Of a DNA stretch of 64,000 nt, positions 20,783-33,279 are shown in pieces. Source of the DNA: Beverwykella pulmonaria (Eukaryota > Ascomycota > Dothideomycetes > Pleosporales > Melanommataceae). The notes beneath the pieces were generated by a model. That model saw only the letters and a program-made list of their open reading frames with translations. It had not been told where the DNA came from and did no database searches. Every line of letters starts with the position of its first letter. The stretch's first letter is position 1. The position numbers were made by a program, and so were the translations under genes. The stretch is from contig BCHH01000010.1 of NCBI GenBank assembly GCA_001599595.1, forward strand, positions 541,359-605,358. The letters run 5' to 3'.

Positions 20783-23700
20783 TCACTGGTCTCCGGAAAT
20801 CTGATCACCTCTTCCAATGGGCCCATCAGCGCCAATATGCTCATACTTGCCGCTCCCCATTGCCTCTCTTGCAGGGTGCCCCCGCGGCGGGTCCTTATGC
20901 AATCTTGCCCTCTCCCTCTTCCCATCGCTGTCCGAATCATAGCTGGCTGCATATACACCCGCAGCATCCGCCGCGTATTCCTTGGACTGCCTTGGACTTC
21001 CCGAGTCGCTCCGCTCATCAATGTGCTTGTCCTTCTTGTCACGATGCAAGAAGCCAAAGAGGCGGTGTTTCTTCTCGCCCTTCTCCGCCTCCTTCCGGTG
21101 CTGCTTCTCCTCCTTTGCGGCTTCCTTCTGGTGGTGCTTGTCCTCGGCTGCAACGAGCTTGCTGTAGTGCTGCTCTTCTTTCGCATGCTCCTTCTCGAGC
21201 TGCTTCTGTTGGTGCTTCTGCTGCTCTTTGCGCTGGTGTTCGAGATCCTTCTCACGAGCCTTCAGACGCTCTTTCTCGGCCTTATCGGCATCGTGCTGAG
21301 AGATGGCATAGCCTGCTCCCGCGCCTGCTACTACGCTAGCTGCCCCGAAGGCGGCTGCATCGCGCTTCTGGTGCTGTTGATCGGGGTTCTGAACCGAATC
21401 GTAGCGCTGGTGTGTGGATGTTGGTTGCTGGCTCCCTTGCAATATTGGAGACTGGCGAGAACCTTCATGGTCACGTGTAGCGGCGTACGCTTCGGCTCCA
21501 GCTGCGCCTAGACCTCCAACAACAGCGACGTCTCGACCATAATGATGCTGAGCAGGCTTGTTGACATCTTGAGTACCTTGGATGGGTTGCTCATGGCTCA
21601 GCTGTTTCGCGAACTCAGACTTCGGAGCATCTTGAGAAGCAACATAAGCTCCTGCGCCAGCCGCGCCTACACCTCCAGCGACAGTGGCATCCCGACCATG
21701 ATGTTGAGATGCTCGGTAGGGCTCCTCTTGACTTCCAGCGGTCGGGTAATGCACGTGACTCTGAGTCGACAGGGGCTGATGGGCACCGGGGGCGGTAGGA
21801 TCGTAGCGCTGTTCGTTCATCGACGCCGAGGGCTGCGTGCTACGATGAGAGTCGTACGCTTCTCCGGCTTCGTACGCCCCATAGCTCACTGCACCGATAC
21901 CTCCAACAACAGCCGCGTCTCGACTGTAGTGGTGTTTATCCTCAGGTTGAGTCTCGTCCTTAACTATTTCGGAAGTGGAAGGTTTAGTGGCGGCATGACT
22001 CTTCTGCTTTTCCGGGTCGGGCTGCACTCGCGGGTCGAGAATGTTGGCCACATTGTTCTTGTGAGGCCTAATAGTCTTGGAGGCAGGATTTTCTGTAGTC
22101 GAAGTCGGGCCTACCTGGTGCTTCTGCAAGGCCGGATCAGGTTGAACCCTTGGGTCGACAATGTTGGCAACGTTACTTTTGTGGGGTCCAATTGTCTCTG
22201 ACGCTGGGCCAGTGTCGACCTTCCCATCGCGTTGGCTGGCGTACAACCCTCCGGCAGCGGCAGCGGCAGCTCCAGCTCCCACTAGTCCGGCATCACGGCC
22301 ATAGTGGTGCTTAGACTGCTCGTCTTGAGTTTGAGAAGTTGGTTGAGCCGTTTCTCGCTGCGTTGTTGGAGGCTGCACGTTCCCTGGTAGTCCACCGTGA
22401 TGTTCCGATACTTCATAGCCTGCAGCCATGGTAGCATCTGTACCCTGAGTCGTTTTGGATGCATCTTGAAGCTGTGAGGAAGAAAGAGGTTGTTCTGTAG
22501 TAGTGGCTGGTGGACCGGACTTCCCATAAACGCGTGGGTCTACTGTCTTTGAGCTGTATGGGCTTGGCTCTGTCGGGAACTGTTCGTCACCAACTTCGGT
22601 CGTTTCTTGCTGATGATGCTTTGCACCTGCCAGTGCACCTAGGCCCGCTGCTCCAGCTCCTCCGACAAGTGCGGCATCTCTTCCATAGTGATGCTCCGAG
22701 ATTGGCTTATCTGATTCGATACTTGGTTCAATCCGGTTTGTGACGCCCAGCCCGCCCGTGGTAGCAGATGGGGCTCCAACGCCAGCGTCGCGAGCGAAAG
22801 AGGGCTCAGAGACTTCCTCAGCAGGGGTAGGATCTGGGTATGCTCCTGGAATGTGCAAGCGAAGATCGATTTTGTCCGCGGTATCTGTGGTATCGGGACC
22901 ATCAGAAAAAAGAGTTCCAGCGTGAGCCGGTGATGCACCAGATTCGCATGGATCACTCGTGTAGGCATGTCCATAACCTGCATGGTCATGTTCATGAGCT
23001 GCAGAATAAGGAATGGCAGGCGCGGCTGTAGCTGCAGCGGCTGTTGAATGATCTTGTGCCTGAACAGGCTTATATTCATGCTGGGACAAAGGAATGTTGG
23101 AAGAAGCTGTAGCTGCAGCGGCTACTCCTGCCAGAACTTCACGGCCGTGACCGTGGTCTTCGGGTACACCAACGACTTCCTCCTTAGTCCCTAACTCCCT
23201 GTCGTGGATGGCAGGTGCCCCGCGGACGGTCGTGGATGTCTCGCTTGGCTGTTCTCCCGTAACCCCGCCTGCCAAAGGAAACAATCGATGCGTGCCGATG
23301 GTAGCTTGCGTTCCAGAAGTTTGTGTAGTAGGATCGTCGGAGACGTCGTTTTCCTGCCGGCGGCTCAACCCATGGGCAGCAAGTCCACCGGCTCCCAACG
23401 CACCCGCTCCAAGAGCCACATCTCTTCCAAAATGAGACGTCTTATCCTTCTCCTCAACATTTTCTGAACGCTGCTGCGAGGATTGCTGGGTGCGTTGCTC
23501 GGTTTGACCGTGCGTAGCTAGTGGGCTAGATTGTCCGATGGTGCCCCGCGAGGTGTCGTGCTCTCGTTGGTTGAGCTCGTGAACTGCGACTCCGCCAGCG
23601 CCAATGGTACCGGCGCCAATAGCCACATCTCTCCCGACATGGGAGGACTCCTGTTGTGCACCAGCACGGGCAGACCGCGGCTGTGAGGCTTGCTCAGTGC

Positions 23701-24629
23701 GTCTTTCGATAGGACTTTCGTGAGGGGGCGAGTGGGGATGTCCGGTGGCTCCCGTATGGGTGTGCTCAGTACGTCGTTCCGTTTGACTTTGGCGGGGACG
23801 CGTGCTGGATTGTGCAGGAACAGCACTGGACACATCGCCGTCACGATGACGCAATTCATGAACGACGGCTCCACCAGCTCCCACCGCACCAGCACCTAGA
23901 GCTGCATCTCTTGCTAAATGCGAAGTCTCCCTTTGTTCATCCAGAACAGTACGGTCCGGAAGACACGCAGTTCCTGCGCCTGTTTGGAGCTGATTTCTGT
24001 CCAACGAGGCGTGTGTATCGTGATTCCCCTCTGGGAAGCCAATGACACCAGACCTGATGCAGGCTCTGCTGGCGTCTTCCGTTAGAGTGGCTGACTGACG
24101 GGGAGAAGTGCTATGCTGCGTCGAATGGGAAGTTGACTCGTATTCCTTTCCAGAAGTTCCAAAAACTCCGGCCAAGGCTGGTGAGGTTTGCTTCACATCA
24201 GTAGTGTTGGAGAAATGCGGTGGGTGCTCTGAGGTCGTCGTACGTTCTCCAGAGATTGCGGACTGGTCATGTTGCCCCTTGTACTGGTCGTATATGGGGC
24301 GGTGTCTGTATGGCCGTTTGTCAGAAAGCATGGAACAAATACATGTTGGCCATCTTGATCTGATGATGCTACTGGGACTTCAAGCTTGAAAGAAAAAAAA
24401 AAACACCACTCGCCCTTCAGAGCCAGTCTGCTGGGTACTTGCAAGGTGACTACCTTCTCCGCTCAATATGCCGGTAGCAGCGCCATGGCCAGAGCCGGTG
24501 GTCGCGTGAGAAGTCTCCCCTTCACGAGTCGCATCCACACTCTTTTGATTGCCGCTGCTATGAGAGTTAATTAGCCATGGAGCTCGGAAGGCTGAGAATA
24601 GCTTACATGACCGACCTGATCTTGTCCAT
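20783..24629 (-). CDS. Long glycine-zipper-like repeat protein with C-terminal coiled coil
   Basis: The main exon (minus, 24331 or slightly below down to 20783) encodes about 1180 residues. Its body has about ten copies of a unit of the form HHYGRDAALVGGAGAAGLGA followed by AxxxxxH, separated by polar Ser/Thr/Gln/Pro-rich linkers of 40-110 residues. The Gly/Ala spacing in each unit resembles a glycine zipper that could insert in or lie on a membrane. A highly charged coiled-coil-like segment (KAEKERLKAREKDLEHQRKE onward) precedes the C terminus, which ends KYEHIGADGPIGRGDQISGDQ. The 5' end probably includes exons 24629-24607 (MDKIRSV) and 24557-24454, but I could not find an intron with matching phase joining exon 2 to the main frame; an acceptor at 24229-24231 is one that fits. 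Function unknown. The repeat style recalls large fungal septal/Woronin-body tethers, a weak inference. Confidence 0.75.
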
Positions 24630-26141
24630 GATGGGTGATGGACGGGACCACAGTCGAGCAGCACGAGGCAGAAGAAAGAAGATATTTGGAAAGGGTATCA
24701 CAAGAATTGATGAGGGGGAGATGCCAGGATGGAGTTCTTGTTGTTCAAATACGTAAAGTCGCAGCACCACAGCAGGAACACACAGGCCATGACCTCATAC
24801 ATCGAGTAGCGGCAGGATGCGGCGCCCGCAGCCTCCAATTGGACACGTTGGGGGCTCCAAGCGGTCGTGCTCGTCCGATTCCAGCGGCTCCAGGCCCTCC
24901 CATATTCGAGACCAATTCAAGCCTTTGCAAGGGTACTAGCTATCTCCGCAGATCGCCTTGATCCTGGCCCCAATGGCCCAGATGGCTGGCGACTTTGAAG
25001 GTCAGCGGAGCTATCATTTGCACACGTTTCCCACGCTCTTTCTTATGTCAATGGAAGAAGCACAGGAGCGTCTGGGCGTAAGACACGTGCATCAAGAGAT
25101 GACGGGATCTATATCGCCTGGCGGGCGTGCCGTGGGATGAGCGGGCTTGCACATCTCGCGAACGATGACGACGCCGGCTGCCCCTCAAGTGTGTGAGAGG
25201 CGCATGTCACACGCCACAGGGTCGTCCAACAGCTGCAAGCGTCGCCGTAGCGGGGCGGACGTGCTAACAGGCGCCTGGAAACCGACGAACACCATCATGA
25301 TGAATTTGATGCGAGGGAGAGGGTGAGGAGAGCAAGAGGGGAGTCGCCATCTCCATCCCCACACGCACGTGACGCTGACATTCCACTTTGGGGATCGGGG
25401 CACAGGCACAGGCACAACCAGATGCAGGCTGGACACATCCATGCGGCTGGCTGCCTCTGTGCCCGGTGTCCTCAACGCTATTCTGACCACCTTCCCCATC
25501 CTCTCCGCTTCCGAGCGACCTTCCCAGCCCGCGCCGTCAGCAGCGTCTGGAAATTCGCGCAGAAACACCGATGTGGTATCGCGCGCCCAACGCCCGCGCG
25601 CCTATCTGGCCTCGAAGCATGCTAGCCCTAGCTCTCCGCCGGTCCCGAGCGCTGGAGCCAGCAGCGTCATGCCAGCCAGTCCACTGCCGAACCATTCGTG
25701 CGGCTCATGTCAACACTTTCCGTCGTCCCTTGAATGCGTCTCCTGCTGTTCCTCCCACTGACATTTCTTGTGCGGTGACAGCTCTGGGTACTGGATAAGC
25801 GTTGTGGCCGACGCATGCGACCGACGGCTCGCCGTTTACCAAAGCGACAGACCGAATCAACATCGTGACAGCAGCATCTAACCTCCTCTCACTAAAACTC
25901 GGCGGTCTAACGGTGGGACGACTTCGAATGCGCAAGAGTCCCGCGCCGGAAACACGCCATAAACTAAACCACAGCGACAGGGTCAAGGAGCCATAGTCGA
26001 CCCACTCCCTCCGCGGCTCCCCGTGGCGATAGCCTCAGTCTTCTCCCTCTCTTTTCGACACTGCTTCACGCCTTCAATTTGCATACCGGCAACTTCACGC
26101 GTTCCCAACATCACCACGACAACACCTCCACTACCCTTATC
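24630..26141. other. Divergent promoter region, repeat-protein gene / basic protein gene
   Basis: About 1.5 kb with overlapping short frames on both strands and no recognised family. CACGTG hexamers lie at 25085 and 25365. A pyrimidine-rich stretch just upstream of 26142 fits a transcription start region. Confidence 0.45.
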
Positions 26142-26961
26142 ATGCCCCTCCGCACCCGCATTCGTAGGGCCTTCACACGAAGCTCCGCGGACGAAAACGC
26201 CCTCAGCAAAACATCTTCCAAAGCCTCCAAGAAAGACAGCAATGTCTACCAGCCAGGCGAGAAGATGCCCCCGTTGAAATACCGCCGCCCCGTCGCACCC
26301 GAACATAAGGAGAAGCTCGAGTCCTTCAGCTGGGCCAAAGCCTGGCGTCGGAAGAGCATACAGAGCGTGTACTCGCCCATGGGAAGTCGCATGCCGAGCC
26401 GGAAAACGAGTGTATCAACGCTGGGTCGGCGGAGCATTGGTCGGCGGAAGAGCAGCTCACGAGGCAACGATGGCATTGGTGTCGACAGCGGGTTTGGGGG
26501 GAGTGTGGACGAGACGAGACCGGATAAGGTGAGAGAGGGCAGCGACGAGGAGGGCGATGTTACCAATGGTAAGACCACACCAACTGGCATTCAAGTCTAC
26601 CTCGCTAACGTTTGATACCACAGTCGGCCTCTCCCGCGCGCCCAGCAACGACCCCCGAAAATCCTCCTCCATTCGCGGCCGCCGCTCGCAGTCCATAAAG
26701 TCAGGCTCCTCGCGCCCCGCAACCGGAAACACTGCCGCTGCTGGCGCTGGCGCTGGCGCCAACGACCGCGCCCGTCGCTCGCTGTCAGCCTCCAAAGGGG
26801 ATATCCCTTTCACACCTGAAGCACTCGAGCTCGCGCTCAAGCGGTCACATCTCGAAGCCCCGAAGGAAGAGAGCGATCGGAGCGGCAATGTGAGTCCAAG
26901 GAGTCCGGGGAGTCCTGGGGCCCCACCATTGCGGCCGCGGGAAATCCAATTCGCGACATAA
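26142..26961 (+). CDS. Conserved basic fungal protein of unknown function
   Basis: Exons 26142-26568 and 26624-26961 around a 55-bp intron with a GCTAAC branch site; 254 residues. The N terminus MPLRTRIRRAFTRSS followed by Ser/Lys-rich sequence and the block PGEKMPPLKYRRPVAPEHKE, then FSWAKAWRRKSIQSVYSPMG, look strongly conserved in style, but I know no function for the family. The remainder is Ser/Arg-rich and probably disordered, with basic patches such as RRSIGRRKSSSRG, an Ala/Gly run, and a Pro/Ser tail. No membrane segment or signal peptide. The chosen ATG starts the conserved block; an upstream in-frame extension is unsupported. Confidence 0.75.
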
Positions 26962-29900
26962 GCACAAACTCAGATTCGAAGAGTAAGAGGGAAGATAAGA
27001 CGAGAAAACGTTCGATTCATCTTGAATATATTTATTGCATTTGGGTTCGACAGCAGCATTGCGGGTGGAGCACAACTCGAATTCACGGGAAGCTTGTTTG
27101 TATTTTATGAATAGATAGACGACTCAAAAACGCGCACGCACGACTTCACGAGTTCACAGCATATAGAATAGAATAGACGTATGACCCTCACACCCCTCGG
27201 TCAGCCGCCCGGGCACCGTTCATTTTTTCCACAAATGTGGAAAGTACGCCGAAACTCAAACCAATCATGTATATGTTCACCTGCGTTAATGAAGAGAGAA
27301 CCATCACCCATGCTCTACATTCTCTGGTAGGATTCAATGAAAAGCACGCATCACATTACTCAGGTACCCGACGTTAAAACTACGTGTACGCATGCCGTGA
27401 AGTGAGCCGTCCGGCTTACAACCTATGCTATGCAATGCATGTAGCCGTCTTAGCAACTGGCCACGCGCATACTTGGATGCGGTGTGGTACATACTCTCCT
27501 TATGCTACAAATGAAGCTCAGAAAGCACGAGATATGTCTCAACAGGCAACGAAGGTGATGGACAAGTAATGTATTTGTAGTGTACGCTCTCCAACCTGTC
27601 AGAAATTTACATATGCATGCCAAACCCTGCCAAGGTGCTAAGAAGTGAATACGCATGGGAAGTACTGGACATGTGGTGGGTAGTCATTATGCATATGTTA
27701 GGAGGTCTTATTCACTCATGAAATGGTGCCGATGCTGCAAGTCGACCTCCAAGTATATCTCGCCCACACCATGCAGTTTGCAGCAAGCAACAGTGGCGTG
27801 TCCTACGAGACAGGAAAGAGGAAATCCAGTCATCTAGCTGAGGGCTGGGGCAAGTTATAGACTTCCGTGACACGCCTTCACGTCCTCGTAGATTCATCCT
27901 GTGGAAGCATAAACCTAAACCAATGTATGTAAAGCGGGGACCTGGGCGGGAGCAGGAATAAGTAGCGTTCGGAGATTAGGTCATAAAATCACTACATGAG
28001 GGGTAGTATGAGTATCAGCATCTTTTCCTTTCTTCCAAAAAATTGAAGCGTCTCGTCGATACGCCTCGGCGGGTGGAGATTTCAGGTACGTGTAAGACGT
28101 GATTGGAGATCTTGAGATGATCAAAGACACTTCACAGCCGCACCTTTTGCGCCGAGAAGCTTCGCGAATGAGCCTGTGATAGTAGGTTGGTATATGAGGA
28201 AGAATGAGAGCCACGGAGGTAAGTACCCACTTGGTCCCCAACGCCTCAACAATGATTTAGGGCGTGTGAACATTATGAGAACAAGTGTGAGGGTTGCTGC
28301 CGAAGTTTTTGACCTGTCACAGCTGAAGAGGAAGTTAGGTCCCATAGTATGGACAAAAGTGGGCAAACGCTGTCTCTCACAGTCTTCTGATGTGGAAGGT
28401 CGCTGAAGGAGCTCAGAGGGCAGTCCGGATCCGCGGCCAAAAACTAATGGGTTACGCTGGTGTGGAAAAGCAGCAGAATACTACAGGAGATGCCAGCCAG
28501 CTTCATCCTGAGTAAAACAGTCCAAATATAAGCTGTGTACCCACTCATCGTCGCGCGGATGAGTTCAGGAAGGTGGAGTTGGACGCCGAACATCAGATGT
28601 TTCTACCACGGGACCAGTCATCCAGCCGGTTGATCAGCCTCGATGCAGGCCTCAGGTACCATACTGAGCGGTCAAATCGACGCTGCCGCCCCAGTTAGCC
28701 CACCGACCCCATCGCCAGCATCCACAGCACCCAGATCAGCAACGAGATCCATTTTCAGACCTCCTCAACAAGATGTTTATCATCTGAGCCAGAGAAGGAC
28801 CTTGTAGACAAACGGTAAGGCAGATAGGCTGTCCCAAAGGCACTTTGCCTCGGCCAGGTACCACGGCGTGTGACTCCCCGAGTGTAGAGCAGTCCAGGCG
28901 AAGGCGACGTCAGACCTACTCTGATCGATCCAGTACTCCCCCAATTTTCTGAATGGGGCAGCGGAACGCGGATCTGCTAAGACCTATGAGCACAAATCTC
29001 GTGTCGAGATCACCCATCCTGATGCCTTGTCATAGTAGCAGCCGGGTACGCCCTCACGGTCAGCACCTTTTCCATGAGCGGACCGGAGATCAGCACAGCT
29101 CTCATCTCGTGTCCAGGGGGCGCTCCAACGCATCAATAGTACTCTGAACCGTTCACAAGGCGGGGTTCCTGTCGTGGACAGGTTATGGATGGGAGCAAGC
29201 AAGCCCAGCCAGATACCCGCTGTATTCTCTGAACTTTGCCTCCACAGCGTTGCTGTCGACCCTAGCACAAGCTCTGCGTCTTGCATGCAAATCACCTCAC
29301 CGACGCGGTTCACGGTTCACTTACGCGCCCTTGCTCGCTACCTGAATATGCGGGCCATTTGTACACCTCCAGAACGATGTGGGCCTCTGAAGCAATTACG
29401 ATGGGTTGAAGATCGTTGCCGTAATGGGCGCCGCCGTTTCATGGTGAACCGGTGTTGCTAGATGAGCACTGAGGTGAATCAGAGCTGCTCGATTTGGCTC
29501 TTGTCCTACTCGGTGGGTTGAGAAGCAACCCGAAGTCTTTGTACTTTCAGGTTGGGAATCATACCATGTCTTGATAGGAAAGTAATAGTATGATCAACAA
29601 TCATATGCGTGACATCATTCTGGCCATACGGTAGATGAAACGAAGACGTGTAAACGAGTGCATAGTGCCAGTCAATTTGCTCCGTGTGTAAACCCTCATT
29701 TCTCGAAGAAGGGGCTTCCATCGACCAAGTCTTCCCTTTTTCTACTGGTTATTTCCGCAACCGAGTGTGTTGAAAAGCGTGGAAGAACTTGCTTTCATCT
29801 GACTTCTTGCGTTCCACTCGACTCCCTCGGAGCAGTAGGTAGCGAGGCGGCTCCACTGCTGGCTCCACCGAAGAATGGAGGCAAGACAATAGACAGCATG

Positions 29901-31950
29901 CCGCCGTTCGCCCAACAACTTCCGATGAATGTTACTGTTACTGCCGCCTTTACAGCTGGATTGTAAAGCTGTTGCTAACCACGGGCATAACCGTTTGTAT
30001 GAATCTGTCTGGCCCGGCAGGATGTGAGTCCATCGACCGAGAATCAAGTATCCATGTATCCAGGTTTCCTGCTACTACGCCAAATCAGCAAGGTTTGTCT
30101 GCAAAACAGCCACTTCGTGCAGGCTCTCCTGCTTCGGCCTCCGAGGGTGGTACAACGGGGTATCACAGACTGTCTTCATCAATCACTTCTTAGCTCGCTG
30201 CTCCATTTATCCAATCCGAGTTGCCTGCTCGATGCACCTCACTTGGACTGTGGGGGCAGCTTGACTAGCTATGTCTGAAAGTCGTACAGAGGCAATATTT
30301 GAGATCCAGCATCTCGGCCGCGTCTGGCGCGAATTTACTTGCCATTGGTGGCACGAGTGCGCCTGCTGAAACGATTCATCTTCGCAATCCTCGCGCTGGC
30401 ATAGGGTACCCACTTAATCGCGATCTGCTTGTGAGATGAAGCGCTACCCGTCTATACTGGGATTCTCCGCGACCCTTGCCACAGGTGAGTGCCATATCAA
30501 TCAGAGAGTGATTTGGTAACGAAGAGTCTTCTCGGCAAATGAAGGGCACACAGACAACCTGAGGTAGGTCGAGGCGCTGATAGCGGAGAGCCGACGGTGC
30601 CTGATTCGAGAATATACATTCCAGCGATTCTTCCATTCCCTGTAGCAAAACGTCAACACCAAGATCAAGCGAATCATTCGTCTCGCGGACCGGGTGAAGC
30701 AGACGGAGAATTTACATTGATCTCAACCATCTCAGTCGGATACATGCACCCTCGCAGTCGTGTAACGACAGCTATGACCAGGTGTGCGATTCTCACTGCT
30801 TCCCCAATACAAGGAGGCAGAGAATTTTTATGAAATAGCCGGATACCATCTTGAGACCTTGGGAGTGTAAATGCTGGAAAGAATAACTGCTGATGGTTGC
30901 GAGACGAGAATCTGTATAGCGTGATATTGCCTCCCGTATGGTTGGGATTCAGGCCATTTTTTCGATCCAACGCTGGGGCGTATGCAATGCACTATGTCGA
31001 GTTCTAGTCTAGTCGGGGCCTTTCACCGCGTTATATGGAAAGTGCCAGCCATCTCATCTGAGCACGTACGACGTGCCTGCTTGGCAACCGTTGCGCGAAT
31101 GCCATCTGTTCGTGCCCTCAAGCATGAGTGAATTTCTGGGGTGACATAGTGGGGGTAACATTCGGCGTTGAGGTTTAGGAAACTCTGATATGCAAGTCTG
31201 TGGACGTTGGTAGATCCAGCCCTTTCGAGGTGCGTTTGGGGAAGGCTGGTCTTGAATCTAGTGTGACTTTCAGTATGGCGTGAACCCCATGGCAGAGCCT
31301 TAACGTACTATTCTAGAGATTAGGCGTTTGCTAGAGGCTGAGGTTACAGTGCACATCGGACTGATGAGCTCCAAAGTCAGACCCCCATTTGAATTTCCGC
31401 TTGAAATTTCCGTCACTCTGGATCCTGCCTGGAAGGCTGCAAGGCTTTCGATTCTGTCTCTTGTAGTATCTAAGACTGTGATGCTCTTTTATCTGCGCTC
31501 TTCATATGCCCCAATCCCTCTGTGTATTTCTCCAACCTTTCGCATCTTTTCGAACCCCGCTGTATTGAAGATAGCCCCCTTGCGTTCGCTTCGCAGATCA
31601 CAGTTCGTCCGACTCTTCTTACAGACCCATCAGTGTGGGTTCTTGACGCGCGACTCCCACCCCATTCCAACGCCCTGCCACCGCGACCGCGCTCAATCGT
31701 TCCACAGTGTTTGGTGAAGGGCTTTTGCATCTATTGCCACTGTAAATCCATCGGCGGGAGACCCTGATTCAAAAGCTCGAGACGCAACCTTTTTCCTACC
31801 CTTGTTCTCCCTAAACCAAAAATCCAAAATCACACTCTTCTCCTCCACCTTTTGAAAGCTATTGTATGTTCATCTCGATCCAAGTTGATATCTAACCATC
31901 AGCATGAAGATTTTGTTCCCGCTGACACAGTTCATACTGCAGAACCAATA
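26962..31950. other. Five-kilobase gene-poor region
   Basis: No frame in about 5 kb resembles a known protein. The longest frames (29658-29966 plus, 29742-30047 minus, 30674-30970 minus) overlap each other or lack codon-like composition. Base composition is close to average, so this is not a classic A+T-rich RIP island. The last part holds the promoter of the C2H2 gene, including a possible 5'-UTR intron (31865-31903, GTATGT...CATCAG). It could be anciently decayed sequence or an unrecognised non-coding RNA locus; I see no proof of either. Confidence 0.4.
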
Positions 31951-33279
31951 ATGGCGAAGATGGAGTCGTCCAAATATACTGGAGCGAATTCGAATAAGAC
32001 TTACCAAAATTCACATCTAGATGGCATGTCTCCAGATATCCTCACACCTCCGTCGCCTTACGAGGGTCGAAGAGATTCCAATGCGTCCTCCCAAGCTTCA
32101 ATGTCGTCCTTCGGCAGTTACACGTCGGACTATTCAATTCCAGCCACACCGAAATATGGACCATCCCCTCTGGGCGAGAGCTTTGCGGAAATCTACGATA
32201 TACCCCTACACGGCTTGTCACTGTATCCACCTCGAAAAGGGATGCTAATCGGGGAGAGCTTCCATGAATGGACAATGGTTCCCCCAACTGAGCAGGCCAT
32301 GGCGCATTCTATATCTTTCCACCACCAGAACGTCCTAACCACTGCAGGTAAGTTCGGCTCGCTGCCGCAAACGCAGCTGGGCGAGCATCATGAGCTCAGT
32401 GCGTCTTCGTGGGAGAACGACTCGTCCATCGCATGGCAGATAGATCGTGGCATTCGCTACCCTTGGGACGACCGCCTACAGCAGCTGGTACTTGGCGAAA
32501 GTATACGATCTCTATGGCCCGGCGAGATGCAGCAGCTGGAGGGCATATTCATCCAAACAATGATACCTTCAGACTCTCTGTTAGTCGAGGTTGATGACGA
32601 TTATGTCCACGTGGGTTCCGACCCGTATGATAGCGCGAGCAGTCTCGATAACGTCGCCGCATTCTTCCCGCAATCGCCACAGGAAGTTTGTCTCAATAAG
32701 GAGGATCCCTTCTTGGTGAAGCAAAAACCTGAACTTGATGAGGGAGAGGAAATGACTCGACCATCGATGTATGTACTGCCCACGGGTGCAAAATCGGTCC
32801 AGAGAGGGATTGTCAAAAAGAAAAAGAAGAAGTCGAAAGGTAGACGTAACCAATTTATGTTGTATGATGGCTGCGGAGGAGAAATCAAGGTCATATCGGA
32901 GGTTGAAGTGGACCTACACACGGGGGATCGCTATCCCATCAACCTTGGACAGGCTAGCCCGTGCAAGTGCACCTGGGAGGGATGCGGAAAGAGATTCAAG
33001 AGGCAGGAGCATATGAAGAGGCATTGGCGGACACATCTGGGGGAAAAGGACCACTCCTGTGTGATATGTCACAGGCTTTTCGACAGGAATGACAATTGTC
33101 AGGAACATTACTGGACGCATGTCAGGAAGCCTGGAAAGAAAGACGGTGGCAATACCAAGTTCACCCTGAGAGAAGTCGAAGAAAAGGTGGCTACGACGGA
33201 GAATGGCGCAAAGTTGATTGAGAAGTTGCGCCAAAAATGGCTAAAAGAATACCACAAACTCCCAGAGGACTGCCTATGA
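31951..33279 (+). CDS. C2H2 zinc-finger transcription factor with two fingers
   Basis: Single exon, 442 residues from ATG 31951 (the frame is open to about 31852 but has no earlier ATG). Two adjacent C2H2 fingers lie near the C terminus: C-x4-C-x12-H-x3-H (CTWEGCGKRFKRQEHMKRH) and C-x2-C-x12-H-x3-H (CVICHRLFDRNDNCQEHYWTH). The RQEHMKRHWRTH / RNDNCQEHYWTH layout resembles the finger pair of BrlA-type regulators of conidiation, but the rest of the protein does not let me claim orthology. A Lys-rich run (KKKKKKSKGRR) about 70 residues before the fingers is a likely nuclear localisation signal. The N-terminal half is Ser/Pro-rich with GESFAEIYDIPLHGLSLYPP. Confidence 0.85.
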   Translation: MAKMESSKYTGANSNKTYQNSHLDGMSPDILTPPSPYEGRRDSNASSQASMSSFGSYTSDYSIPATPKYGPSPLGESFAEIYDIPLHGLSLYPPRKGMLIGESFHEWTMVPPTEQAMAHSISFHHQNVLTTAGKFGSLPQTQLGEHHELSASSWENDSSIAWQIDRGIRYPWDDRLQQLVLGESIRSLWPGEMQQLEGIFIQTMIPSDSLLVEVDDDYVHVGSDPYDSASSLDNVAAFFPQSPQEVCLNKEDPFLVKQKPELDEGEEMTRPSMYVLPTGAKSVQRGIVKKKKKKSKGRRNQFMLYDGCGGEIKVISEVEVDLHTGDRYPINLGQASPCKCTWEGCGKRFKRQEHMKRHWRTHLGEKDHSCVICHRLFDRNDNCQEHYWTHVRKPGKKDGGNTKFTLREVEEKVATTENGAKLIEKLRQKWLKEYHKLPEDCL

